A stretch of 64,000 bases of DNA, taken from contig NC_077223.1 of assembly GCF_024763615.1 (NCBI RefSeq), positions 90,396,627 to 90,460,626 on the forward strand, written 5' to 3'. Positions within the stretch are counted from its first letter, which is position 1. Each line of letters starts with the position of its first letter. The notes under the pieces were generated by a model. The model had not been told where the DNA came from. It made no database searches and saw only the letters and a list, made by a program, of their open reading frames with translations. Positions 46,200 through 57,260 of the stretch are shown piece after piece. The DNA is from Phlebotomus papatasi. Taxonomy: Eukaryota > Arthropoda > Insecta > Diptera > Psychodidae. The position numbers were made by a program, and so were the translations under genes.

Positions 46200-48112
46200 T
46201 GTCTAACAAAGAACTATTTTTAATGTTTACGGAAATAAAATTGTTGAATTGTTTAAATTTCGTTCTTATTTATTTTCAATGGAATCTTGTTTCCATACAT
46301 AAATATTAAGTAACATAGAAAACTTCAAGTAATTCAATATCACATCCCTGAGGGTAGAAATACTTTATGTCTACATTCGACGGTATTAGGACATGTATTG
46401 GGTAGAATATTTTTCCAGAGTTATACTGGTAAAAAGAATTTGACTATATTCTCCCATTTATTGGCAATCTTCCTCGATGATTCTGCCACTGACTACACAA
46501 TCAAATTATTCCAATGGCTCCGAAAAGCTGCATAAATTCATGAGTCAAATGAGGTTATTCCCACAGGCAATTCTCCATGAAAATGTTTTTGGGAGAGATG
46601 GGAAAAATTTTGTCTTTTATTCAATGAGAAGAATTTTCAATGTTCGAGAGATGAAAAAAAAAATTTGAATAACATTTCGCCATGTACAGCAATTTTGTAT
46701 GATCATTTCTCAAGTCAACCGTACATTCAATGCAGTATATGGCATATCATTGTGATTTTATGCCATGAAAGATAGTCTGGGGCAAATGATTAGGCGAAAA
46801 TCTTACATCATTCAATCTCTATTGACGGAACTGACAATTCCGACAATTCATGATTAATGTTCCAAGAAATGTTGAATTACATCATGATTGATTTACAATT
46901 CAAAATAAAAATTGGCAGGAAGAATATATGATGAAAATTTGTAAAATTTTTATCAAATGATAATTATATCTGTGAGTTAATGGATGCAAATGGTTGACAA
47001 TCTGCCAAAGGTTCAGCTAGACATTTTGGCATGCAACAAATAAATTTCTACTCTTTTCCCTGCAATAAAAGCCTGTAAATTGAATTAATTAATTTATTCA
47101 TAGTTGTGAGATGTGATTGAGTATTTTAATCACATCCAAATGCCAACAGATTTATTTTATTGTCCACAGTATAAAATTGGATTTGAAAAGTGGATTGGAA
47201 AATCGTGATTTTTTTTTTTATTCACTTGCTGATTTTATGTTCTGCAAAAAAATGGACCCCTATGAAATTTGATGCATTAAGTAGGGAAATGAGAATCCCC
47301 TCTTGAAAATTTTCAAGTCACTCACATTTCCCATTCTTCTGAAATGTTCTTACCACCAAAGGATATGTTCTTTTCAGCAAAAAAATACAGCTTTCTGCTG
47401 GAGCAACGAATTTTCTGTTTATTTTCCGTATTATATAGAGGGGAAAAATATAAAAAGTTATTTGATTATTATGTGGATAGAGATTGTCGCTATAAAAGTT
47501 CATTTCCCCATGATTTGGTTGGGTGAAGAAAAGCACAAATGGGAGAGAGAAATACAATGTTGCACTTAAAGTCTTTTTTAACAGCCAGTATTAAAGCAAA
47601 TAAATGCTAAATACATTGAGTGGGAAAAACTGCCAAGTTGGATTTTCTATCGATTTTACCATTCACCAACTGGATAATTGGCATGAAGAGTGAGAAAAGA
47701 GGGCAATAATCATGTAATTTGAATCACATTTCAGCCTGAAGAATATGAACTCAAAGCTGATGCAGGAAAATCTGAAAGCTTTCGAGATTTCACAGAAAAA
47801 AAAGCTCGAAAGGCGCCTCAGTAAATCACCTCATCATTAGGCTCATTATCGGAAACTATTGCCTCCGTCTCCGAAACTAAGTGGTAATTGAACCATAAAT
47901 CAGTAGAATTCTGAACATTTTTCCTGTCCCCATTGGCAGTTAATTCACCTGAAACCTCTTATTTTTTGCTCAATTTCATTTTTATCACATTGAAAAAATC
48001 TCTGGTTTTATGAAGCTTAAATGAAAAGATTAAGGTAAGGCATAAAAATGTAATTATGCAGATAATAGCATATTTTTCCTTACAGAATAAAAAATCAATG
48101 TTCTGCTATAGA
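46200..48112. other. Gene-free stretch
   Basis: AT-rich, apparently low-copy sequence. Frames at 47,303-47,569 overlap on both strands without motifs. No repeat recognised. Confidence 0.4.
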
Positions 48113-48352
48113 TAGGGTAAAGTGATATAAGTTGGACATAGTGTTTCAAGTCGGACAATTCGCCGGTACAAGTTGGACAAGGCTTTTTTATTGGAAAATA
48201 CATTTGTACAAATTTGTTTTTAAGAACAATTAATCAAATTATAAAGCTAAAGCTTTAAAAATATACAAATAAAAATGAAGTACTCAATTTATCAAGAAAA
48301 AAGCCCTGTCCAAATTGTACCATTATTGTCCAACTTGTACCACTTTACCCTA
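48113..48352. mobile_element. TA-flanked MITE with GGGTAAAGTGRTA ends
   Basis: GGGTAAAGTGATATAAGTTG (48,115) and the inverse of GGGTAAAGTGGTACAAGTTG (ending 48,350), with TA on both sides. Repeats of AAGTTGGACA/TGTCCAACTT occur just inside each end. Non-coding, 236 bp. Confidence 0.88.
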
Positions 48353-48354
48353 TT

Positions 48355-49591
48355 AGGTGAGATTCTTAACAATCTCACCTACTATAATGTTAACAAAATC
48401 TCATGTTCTCCGATCGGCAATAAACTTTGCCAAAATGTGTTTGGCTACTTCCTGGTCACAAATATATGGATGGCTGAAAACTTTTCCCATCCGTCCGTCC
48501 GCCCGTTCGTCAGTCCGTCCGTCCAACCATGCGTCCGTCCGTCAGTCTGTCCGGCTGCTTTTGGGAGCTTAATATCTCCTTAACTGACCGTGGTATCACA
48601 CTAGAGAATTTCAAATTAAAATTTTGATGTGAAACACATTAATTGTTGCTGATATGTGTCCTAATGTGCAATTTTCGTCAAGAGCTTTTAGAAATCGATT
48701 CATTTAGTGATAAAAAAAGTGGACTCGAGTCACAAAAATTGGTTTAAATAGATTAAAATAGCATAAATACGATTGATAATTAATGAGCAAATTAATGAGA
48801 AGTGAGCAAATTTATGAGCAAAATTTGCTCATTAAATTTTCATCAGGTATTGCAGTCATTCTTGTAGTTTCTGCGCCACAATTTTTTCACCAATTTATTC
48901 GTGATTAAATTGTAATAAAAAGTAGTGCTAATACCTACTATTTATCGCGCACGAGATGGAGAAAGGATGACCTTGAAAAAGATCGGTGCAGAGGATAAGT
49001 AAGAAAAAGCTAAACAAAAATGTGTTCGATCTACATTTTATGTTCCTTCATAAACCTCTAGGATTTCGTGGTCAAAATAAGATGGTGGCCTAATTAATTA
49101 ATCACTATCACTATCACTATTTTTCCAAGAGCGTAAATGAGGCACAAGAAATATATCTAGGGCGACTAACCTAACGAACCTAACACACTTTACTTAACAC
49201 TGAGAAAAATCCGAAAAAGTTAAAATAACATTCCGGAAATGTTAATTTTACCCTGCAGTATTGATCCGAAAACAGTGTAAATATTACCCTTTTTAGGTGT
49301 ATTATGGGTTAAAGTTACCCTTCTGTCATGTTGATTTTACCCTTAAAAGGTGTAAAATTAACATTAAAAAATGTTGATATATTTTTACAGCTAAAAAGTG
49401 TTAAAGTTATGAGGAGAAAAAGTTAATCGCAGCCTCTTTTTTTCTCAGTGAATAAATCGCTATTTTTTTATTAGACAGATTTTAGAACAAAGTTTAATAA
49501 GATTAATAAAATTTATATGACTTTAAAAATTTTATAAATAATGATATTTTCAATATTGTTCGTAATTTTGCTGAGATTCTTTACAATCTCA
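48355..49591. repeat. Hairpin-family dispersed repeat, copy 2
   Basis: The region begins with hairpin AGGTGAGATTCTTAACAATC (to 48,380) and ends with TGAGATTCTTTACAATCTCA (49,572-49,591). A run of TCCGTCCG-type repeats (48,490-48,556) and an ATATCTCCTTAACTGA block follow the first hairpin. The two hairpins could be the two ends of one element, since the motif is nearly palindromic. A MITE at 49,198-49,450 is nested inside. No coding sequence recognised. Confidence 0.45.
49198..49450 (+). mobile_element. MITE family B copy 1 (CACTGAGAAAAA ends)
   Basis: Starts CACTGAGAAAAATCCGAAAA, ends TTTTTTTCTCAGTG. The interior has AACATTCCGGAAATGTTAA and several TTTACCCTT motifs. Nearly the same sequence occurs inverted at 51,131-51,377. 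Confidence 0.85.
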
Positions 49592-51128
49592 TTTTATTAT
49601 TTTTTTCATTAATTCAATGTGTTATTGCATTTAATAAACGATGTTTTTCAACAAACTTCAAATAATCCTGCTTACAGTCAATGTAAACTAATGGAATCAA
49701 GTACTTTACCTGTCAGTGATAAGATTTTAAGATTTTAGAATTGACTTGGACTATGAGATTGTGCTTTTAGTTTGCGACGGTTAAAAGCACAAGTCATTTG
49801 TTGTGAATCCCCAGGGGAAGAGTGAGTGTTTCGCAAAGAGAACATCTTATAGAAGAATCACTAAAGCAATTTACTCAGTCTGCAGTGGTAGATTTTCCCT
49901 GCACAAAATCCTAACCCTAAGAATGGAGAGTCAATATTGACTCTTGGGGAGACAGAGGTGAGAGTTCACGGTGGATGTTTGTTGAGAGAGCTAGAGTGCA
50001 TGGAAAAGGTGAGTGAAAGGACATTATTGTTGAAAATACTCCGTGGAAGAAACATGAAAATCTCTCTCACAAAACAACTTGAGATAATTCTCCCACTTTC
50101 ACCAATACCCCAAGCTAACAAATACCCGAATACATCATTGTGCATCCACCTGACACTTTCAAATATGTAACTTTAATTGATTCTCCAAGAATAGCGCTAA
50201 ATTCAAGCAATTAAAAGTTGTTCATTTAATTTAATCTTAATAGCATCTCTGGCAATTCAATTTATCAGCACCAGGAATAGCAAGCATCCAAAGCTCCCAT
50301 TTGATTGCAAACACTCATGTTGCCGCATGATTATTTCAACACCCTCAACATCTCCACGTTTACTCTCACCTGGAGCTCTTTTTTACCCCATGGAAACAGT
50401 CTTATTTTAAGAGCTATTCACCTGCCACGTGTTTGAAAAGACCCACGCAGAAGGTTTTGAGTGAAAAAAAAATAAACGAAAAGTAATATTCATTCAAGTG
50501 AAAATTTTGCGCACTGCATCATTTCAGAGATAATAAAACAATAGCCATTACACCAAATTAAAGTTGATGAAGGATTGACGTCATTTGGCTAAGTGAAAAA
50601 AAGGTCAAATGTATGGTATGGATGTATAATGGCAATAAAAGTGTTTTATTGTTGGTAGAACACTCCTGAGAAAAAATCCTTCTTTTTTAAATATCACTAT
50701 TCTTTCTCAAAGAAATAGGGGAAGCCTTTTAGGCTTTGCACGCATTCTGGCCTCAAATACGTCGAATACTTCATTTTTTCCGTGTTACTTTAATGGCAAT
50801 ATATTTTACGAGATTCTGAACATGAAAAATAGCTAAACATAAATACTTTCTATTATTATTATTAATCGTATCGGAATATATTTGTTGCAATTCAATCATT
50901 TTATCGTATATCCCGTATTGGAAGTATCTGTTGATCGTAGATCGCTCAGGAGTGCCTTTCCCGCAATGTGGATGCTTCTTCCATGCTCCCGGAGTTTTTT
51001 GGGTATCCTGATAAATATTGACATAGCGGTTAAGGCTGCAGGCAGCCGATGTTGTTGGTCGGGGTCCCTTCAACGACATGGAACAACTTTCTGCTGAATT
51101 TGAGAAGAACAGGATTTGCAAAATATCA
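49592..51128. other. Gene-free stretch
   Basis: 49,850-50,450 is balanced, low-copy-looking sequence. Frames are short and motif-less. The minus-strand frame at 50,771-51,172 runs into the MITE and is not credible. Confidence 0.4.
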
Positions 51129-51379
51129 TACACTGAGGAAAAAACGGGGGTGCGATTAACTTTTTTCCTCATAACTTTGACACTTAAAAAAATATATCAA
51201 CATTTTTTTATGTTAATTTCACACCTTTTAAGGGTAAAAATAACATGAAAAAGAGTAACTTTAAACCCTAATACACCTAAAAAGCATCATATTTACACCG
51301 ATTTCGGATCAATACTGCAGGGTAAAATGAACATTTCCGGAATGTTATTTTAACTTTTTCGGATTTCTCTCTCAGTGTA
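51129..51379 (-). mobile_element. MITE family B copy 2, inverted
   Basis: TA, CACTGAGGAAAAAACG at 51,131, ending CTCTCAGTG at 51,377 then TA. Read inversely it matches 49,198-49,450 through the whole length (AACATTCCGGAAATG, CTGCAGTATTGATCCGAAA, TAAAATTAACAT). The TA duplication is clean here. Confidence 0.87.
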
Positions 51380-51721
51380 GGTGTTATTTCAGGAGTCGTC
51401 TAAGCTTTCACCTGTTCAGGATAGGGCTAGCGCAATCAGCATCTTGTGGAGGTTGTGGAGTTGCCCTAGACACAGTTGAACACCTCTTATGGGAATACTC
51501 TTCCCTGCACATATGCACATATAACAGCATCTCATGAAAGGCAAGATCTTACACCCAAAACGATTCTGAATTACATTGATAAGCCCTATTGGTTTTAACC
51601 AAAGAAGATGTATCAACCGACATATTTAATCTTTGCCGAAAACGTCTTGTCAATATTTCACTTGTTTTTGGACAGATCGCCATCTGACGGAAATTCGATG
51701 AATTAATATTTTCTGGCATTG
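51380..51721. other. Spacer, nothing recognised
   Basis: A GATCGCCATCTGAC phrase near 51,677 is faintly like the ends of the foldback at 10,817. No gene. Confidence 0.35.
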
Positions 51722-51819
51722 TAAGGTAAAGTGCCCTCGAGTCGACCTATTCCTCGACTCGACCGGTGGGTCAATATTTGAATGTTTATTAAAAGTCGAC
51801 TCGAGGGCAATTTACCTTA
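51722..51819. mobile_element. Minimal MITE of the DUF7869-type transposon
   Basis: TA, AGGTAAAGTGCCCTCGAGTC at 51,724, then the same subterminal words as the parental left end (GACCGGTGG, GTCAATATTTGAATGTTT), and directly the inverse right end finishing TTTACCT at 51,817 and TA. It is about 94 bp, an internal deletion of the 25,404-type element with clean TA duplication. Confidence 0.9.
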
Positions 51820-52200
51820 ATTTAGGCCTTTCCGGCATTTTGTCTTTTCATTTTGTGACTTCAATGGCGAGACAAGCGTGACGACGACGACTATAGAATT
51901 TTGGTTATTTTCTCGAGTAAGTTGTGAAAATGGTGAAAAATTATGTTATCTATTGAATGTAAGAGGGTATTTCATTTCTTCGCGATAGGTTGATTAAATA
52001 GACAGACGGCTTTAGATATTAAGCGATATCCAGAACAAGATTGCAGTCTTATTAGGTAAAGACAAAGACGATTTATATAGTAATTAGGACGACTTTTAAT
52101 CAATTGTCTTATTAGCTCTACTAGATCTATTTGAGAATTGGCCGTGTCTCGCCAGCTGTAAGACGACGACAAAATAAAGAGAATTTAAAAAAAGGGGTGG
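51820..52200. other. Spacer, nothing recognised
   Basis: AT-rich, one short minus-strand frame without motifs. Confidence 0.35.
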
Positions 52201-52999
52201 CAAAGCGTCCCAGGCTTTGCGAAATGCTCGAACTTGTGACTAAGATGCTATACCTCGAAAGTACTTTAGCATGATTTACCGTTTACCGGTTCTCAACCGA
52301 TTTGAACCGATTCATAAATCTCTCAAAAGATCCCCCAAAATAGTTTTAAAAGTACTAGGATTGATTTTCGTACACAAATTAGTTATCGGTTATGAACCGG
52401 TTCATTACCGGTTCAAAACCGATTGGAACCGATTCAGTTTTGTCGGACATTTCAAGACCTTTTCAACGAGCCCAAAAATGACCCCATTCGCTTCATAAAT
52501 GCGCTCTATAGGAACTTTTTAACATTTGACCTTGAAAAACCGTTATTGTTATTAGGAATGATTCAACGATGTTTTCGTATAAGGACGAAATGTCCGCCTG
52601 GGTAATCTCTAAGATATATCCAAAAATGAAAAAAAAAATCGCACGACGCGTTTTCGAGCAATCCCAAAAAACATGGTTTTGGAGGGGAAGGGGAGGGATG
52701 GGGGAAAAACGAGGGGCATGTTAACGATCCTTGGGTCGACTTATGGGGGGTCCTCCGAAGGTCCCAAGTCGCTATCTCTTACCGTTTGGCCTCTAGAGCT
52801 GGCGACAGTCGGACGGACAGTCGGACGGACAGACGAACAGACGGACAAACAGCGTGACGACATTTTTCAGAAATCGTCTGAAACGTGAAGATTTGTTGAT
52901 AAAATTGGTCTCCGGGGGTGGAAGGTGGAAATTTTGGGGGGGAGGGGGTGAAAAAATCGAGGGATTATGTACTGCTCTCTCCGTGGAGTTCGAGCAGTA
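52201..52999. mobile_element. Inverted-repeat element, family A copy 2
   Basis: The left edge CAAAGCGTCCCAGGCTTTGC and TGCTCGAACT (52,225-52,234), and right GGAGTTCGAGCA (ending 52,996), match the copy at 1,973-3,222. One copy of the CGGTT/ACCGG block is present, then a G-rich tract, TATCTCTTACCGTTTGGCC, and GTCGGACGGACAG repeats (about 52,808-52,850) that copy 1 lacks. Confidence 0.65.
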
Positions 53000-53049
53000 A
53001 TACAGTTCACTCGATTTGACGACTACCAAAACATCACCATTTTATGTGT

Positions 53050-53290
53050 ACAGAAGTGGTTATACGACTGACGGGACAGACTGGACGGTCGGTACGGACC
53101 GGACTGGTGGAACGGGAGGAAAGGTCGGGACGGGCGGTACGGGAGGTACAGCCGCTACGAACGGGACTGGTGGAACGGACAGGACGGATGTGACGGACGG
53201 GATGGAAGGGCCGGACGGGCGGACGAGATGGCCCATCCAGGCGGATCTTGCGGTACGGGCGGAGTGGGCAGACTGGGCGTACAAATGGAA
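53050..53290. repeat. GC-rich, triplet-phased low-complexity repeat
   Basis: Variants of GGNACGGGN / GACNGGACGG repeat with near 3-base periodicity, in sharp GC contrast to both flanks. All three plus frames and at least two minus frames stay open because stops are absent from the motif. One frame reads Gly-Thr-Gly/Asp repeats. I regard it as a minisatellite. A collagen-like or other repetitive coding exon is a remote alternative. Confidence 0.65.
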
Positions 53291-53406
53291 CCAGTAAAAA
53301 CCGTACCAAGTTTCTAGATTAAATTAGCTTAAAATTTTTGTATGACATTAAGGAAAGAAGGAAATTAATTTACAATTTTCATGTAGAAATTGACAAATTC
53401 TTAATA

Positions 53407-53620
53407 TAGGGGAAGCTGGGGAAACACCAATCACGGGGTAGGACCAAACACTGCAATTTTTTAATAGGTTATTCGACTTCAGAGGACAAAAATTATAGAT
53501 ATTTTTAGGCATCAGGGATGCTTGTCCACTGAAGAAATAGTCGAAATAGTCCAAATAGTTTAGAAATAAAAATTAGTGTTTGGTTCTACCCCGTGTTTGG
53601 TGGTGCCCCAGTTTCCCCTA
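53407..53620. mobile_element. TA-flanked MITE with GGGGAAGCTGGGG ends
   Basis: GGGGAAGCTGGGGAAACACC (53,409) and the inverse of GGGGAAACTGGGGCACCACC (ending 53,618), with TA at both sides. A second inner pairing (GGGGTAGGACCAAACACT against AGTGTTTGGTTCTACCCC) makes long arms. Confidence 0.9.
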
Positions 53621-53732
53621 TTAGCTTTAAACGATTAAAGCTTCGGATAACTCATTTTTCCATGTTCTTAATGGATTTAACCTATAGCTCTGTTTTCAGG
53701 AAATTTGAGAAATTGTACTAGCTATTAATTTA

Positions 53733-53970
53733 TACAGTAGACTCTCGCTCAATCGGCTCTTTTTCAATTGGGCGAAAATTTTTGTTTACAATTTTCACAC
53801 TTAATTATGAAGCTCATTAGCTCAAATTCGCTGTAGTTCTTCCTATTTTATCGTGATTCTTTATAATTGAGCGCTTTTTGTGGAATTTACAAAGGCTTTG
53901 AAGCCCAATTCTATCGCTAAACCGGATGACATTTTGCCCCAAATGCCCATTTGAGGGAGAGTCTACTGTA
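53733..53970. mobile_element. Pogo/Tigger-like MITE
   Basis: TA, CAGTAGACTCTCGCTCAATC at 53,735, right end TTGAGGGAGAGTCTACTG finishing at 53,968, TA. The interior also pairs (TTTTTCAATTGGGCG against GCCCCAAATGCCCA only loosely). 234 bp, non-coding. Matches the decayed copy at 1,199. Confidence 0.88.
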
Positions 53971-55473
53971 ATTTGATATTGAATCCAATTCATTAAAACA
54001 AATTGAAAAACTAAGTTTTTCAAAGCTCCGAAAGAATCGTGCTTTCTGCTACAGGGATTCTTCTAATTTCTCTCAGTTAAATTTAAATTGTTAAAATCTC
54101 AATAAAGTATATATATTAATCAACTCGATTAGCATTAAGTTCTTTAAATGAGGCAAAAAACTGTCATTCTGATAAAGTAGTCATTATTCTCCTGGACACA
54201 AATTCACGACTAAAACTTATTTATTTGCATACTTTGAAGCGTGTCAAAGTGATTGAAGCTTTAGTTTGATGCTTGGACCACTGAAAATCATGTACTTTCA
54301 GCGTTTATAGCCCACCAAATTCATCCTCATGTGCATTTTATGTACGACAATAAAGTTGAATTATTTACTAGCTTTTATCTATGATGACGCAGTGGATTTA
54401 CAAGTCACGAGTGAATTGTAAATTTAGGGGCAATACTGATCCTCCATTTGGTGTTCATCTCCTGTGGTGTATACCGGTATTAGGTTCTGCCACCATATTT
54501 GATGTTGGGAAAACTGAGCCGGATGGTTTGTGAGACAAATTTGCATTATTGAATATTCGAGTGGAAAAGAATGGAAGGACATAGCTGAAGCGATACTTTT
54601 CATCTACACAAATGGTGCCAAGGAAAAATTCATGCAAACACCAAACCCATTCAACTCTCTTTTCCTTTTTTTTTGGCAGGATGGATTTTGATGCCAGGAT
54701 GCTGGAGTACAATAGGGGTACATGGCGAAGAAACTTGCTTTTGGATGCTTTCACCAAACTATTACAGTTAGATACTACTGAAAATTCTCTTTTTGGCTTT
54801 TGCACTTTCTTTTCACACATCCTGGATATTTGAAACTTTCCAAAGCAAATGTTGTTGCGGAATATTTTCTTTTGTGCCAAATTCAATGAAACTTTCTGTT
54901 TCCTATGGGGATTTTCATAAATATTTTCTCACCGACGAGATTCTGATGAGAAAACAATTTCTTGTCCCGAAAACGTAAGTGTATGTCAGTATTAGGAAAA
55001 CTTTACATGGAAACAAAAGCTGCGATTATCGCTTGGAAATATTTATTGTCCATACTTTTAGATATCCCGTTTTTTACATCATTTCTGTATGATATTATAG
55101 AGTCTATTTTTGAAAATATAACAATACTTGAAATAAAATTGTAAAAAATAGTACAGAAATGTATTATTATCTAAAAATTTGACTGTCAACTTAATGTCTA
55201 TTTTCAAAAAAGTCACCAAAGCATCGTATCTGTACAGAATGCTCGTGGTGTACCCAAATAGATTCTCATCGTTGACCAGAATTAATAAAGTTCATTACTC
55301 ATTTAACTCATCTTCAAAAATAACCCATTTGAAACAGTTCATAAATCACAGAAGACATTAACAAATTACCTTTCCGGTTCAAAATTAGTTCTTTGTTCAT
55401 AATCGAATAAAGGCCATTTAGACTTAGACTTGATATGTACTCCAATATGATTCCCCAGAAAAGCTATCCAAGC
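53971..55473. other. Gene-free stretch
   Basis: 54,420-55,000 is balanced sequence with opposing frames of 143 and 73 codons, neither with a motif. A TTTTTTTTTGGCAG acceptor-like tract at 54,665-54,679 precedes a short open stretch, but no donor or family match supports an exon. Confidence 0.35.
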
Positions 55474-55675
55474 CTTTTGAGGACGCATCGACCTCGGGGC
55501 AAACTTAGCACAAGGTAGCTGAATCAAATTCAGGATCTTGCCTTGGAGCCCTTTGAGATTGAACGCGAACATCTTCCTGAAGTGGCGAAAGATCGACAGG
55601 CATGGGCTTTTAACTTGGATGTCCTAGGCCTAAGACCCTAATAAGGATAAGTAGTTGAAAATAATGATGATGGAC
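55474..55675 (+). pseudogene. Non-LTR retrotransposon (LINE) 3' fossil
   Basis: In one frame to the stop at 55,639 the sequence reads HRPRGKLSTR, stop, LNQIQDLALEPFE, then LPEVAKDRQAWAFNLDVLGL. This is the C-terminal end seen in RTE/CR1-like reverse transcriptases, where a GRPR.RW..Q...DL block precedes an A.DR..W block. The in-frame stop (55,516) replaces the usual Trp of RW. A short AATAATGATGATGG tail follows (to about 55,672), as at LINE 3' ends. The 5' part is missing, as in typical 5' truncation. Confidence 0.75.
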
Positions 55676-56339
55676 CCCACTTTCGGATAAATTTAAACTT
55701 TGTCTAAAGCGCTGAACTGACCTGTGACTTAAATCGCGAGAAACCTCTACGTAATTATAACCTTTTCAAGGAACATATGCTTTTCGCTAACCGAAAATCA
55801 ACAGTAAAAATGAAACTAATAAACAAACTTCAAACCTTGAAAAATCCCAGAGCGTCGGATGCGGTAGATTTTTCACCTCTAAAGCCAATAGGGTCAAAAA
55901 TAACACAAAAATTTAAAATTTTCTTTAAATTAAAATGATCATGTTGTGGACAGAAACTATTTGTTAGGCTTAAAAAATTAATCAGAAAACAAAAGACAAT
56001 GTCAGAAAACCCTTGCACAAACAGAGAAAATGGCTTCGCGAAAGGTCTGTTAAGTAAATCAGATAACCCAGGATTTTCAGATTCTAATGTATCACTTATG
56101 GTCGGTTATAATTCTTTCGGACCCGCTGCACCCAGGCCACTTATTTGGGCCCATTATGCACTCCCTATTCTCCTGTTCTATCTTAATCTCCAAGGCGGGT
56201 AAACATGCTGTATATCACAGTGCTCTGTGTGTGTTCTGATACACACAGTACCGCTTTATATCACGGTAAACCAACCTTGGTTTTGGATCCAGGCAGTGAA
56301 TGTGTATTTGTATTCAACAGAAATATGCGTGTCGAAACT
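55676..56339. other. Spacer with a partial relative of the 61,066 MITE
   Basis: 55,762-55,990 (CCTTTTCAAGGAACATATGC, ACCGAAAATCA, TAAAAATGAAA, TTTTTCACCTCTA) parallels the left part of the piggyBac-type MITE at 61,066. The right end was not found. The rest is unrecognised. Confidence 0.45.
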
Positions 56340-56523
56340 TATTTCCTATACCAACCTCTCTTTTTAGGTGGTTCATTATAAATGCATTGGCATTACTTTT
56401 CCATTCATTCACTGGACGAATTCGAGACTAATAAAACAGCTGAAAAATCTGCAGCTGCCTAGTCTTGAAGCCGAGACCTCACAGTCAAAAAGGCACTGCT
56501 CTATCCACTGATCCACTGAGGCC
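56340..56523 (-). mobile_element. tRNA-derived SINE, family 2
   Basis: On the minus strand the head reads GGCCTCAGTGGATCAGTGGA then TAGAGCAGTGCC (A-box region with D-arm), and GTCTCGGCTTCAAGAC (T-arm, B-box GGCTTCAAGAC). The 5' GGCCTCA does not pair with the bases after the T-arm, so it is not an intact tRNA gene. The body continues leftward with no clear tail. Distinct from family 1. Confidence 0.7.
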
Positions 56524-57260
56524 ATTTCTGAATCAAAATTTTCCAAAAATCTTGAGTGCTAAAAAAAGAAGAGAAGTTAAGTCATATGGCTAAGCCTTAT
56601 GTCTGAAGCCCGTATAAGGAGATGTGCATTCGTTTTACTGCCTAAACTCAAAGACAGAGTACTTATACAATCCGCTTCTTTCAACTTGCCACCGTTCTGG
56701 GGATTAAATTGTAAAATATATTAACTTTCGGTCTTCAATGACCTTGCTATAAGTGAATATCGATGACTCAGATTATCAGTCGAACAACTCGATTTTTTAC
56801 AAAATTCGCTTTTTGGATACTTTTTTATATCCTCTACTTTCCCTGTGAATATTATACTTGAAATATGATTATTTTCAAAGTTATAGACATTTTAGATTTC
56901 AAAAATGTTATACTCTGCATGCAAAATCTCAGCTTCTAAACGCTCTCCTGTAAAATTTGACTACTGCGAGTTATTCGTTTCTTATTCTGAGCGATCGGAT
57001 CGATATTATCTTCAGACATTTTTTCTTTTATCCCCTAACTCCCTCGCGCCTCCAACTCTTCCAGAATCATGTTTTTTTTTTTAATTTTCTTTCATTATCG
57101 GATATGTTTTGGAGGTACCCCAGACGAACATACCTTTGACCGGAAAATTCACCATTTTGAATTAATGAAAATCAAAGTTCAACCACTTTCGAGGGCTCAT
57201 TTTTCAACCGATTTGCTTGACTTAGGATATTTTGGCAATGTCTTGAAATTTCCAATCTGA
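56524..57260 (-). repeat. Family A fragment, inverted
   Basis: 57,080-57,260 is the reverse complement of the family A core (CGGATATGTTTTGGAG, ACCTTTGACCGGAAAATTC, AAATCAAAGTTCAACCACTT). The preceding part is weaker. No intact ends. Confidence 0.6.

Noticed and set aside
53016..53309. Collagen-like gene in the GC-rich patch
   Set aside because: Several frames on both strands are open because the repeat unit lacks stops, and Gly-X-Y with Pro is not seen. Treated as a minisatellite.
54612..54833. Exon after the GGCAG acceptor-like tract
   Set aside because: The open stretch (MDFDARMLEYNRGTWRRN) looked coding-like, but no donor, no second exon and no family match were found, and an equally long minus-strand frame overlaps.
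56450..56523. tRNA gene on the minus strand
   Set aside because: The 5' GGCCTCA has no complement after the T-arm and the similarity continues past the head, as in a SINE.
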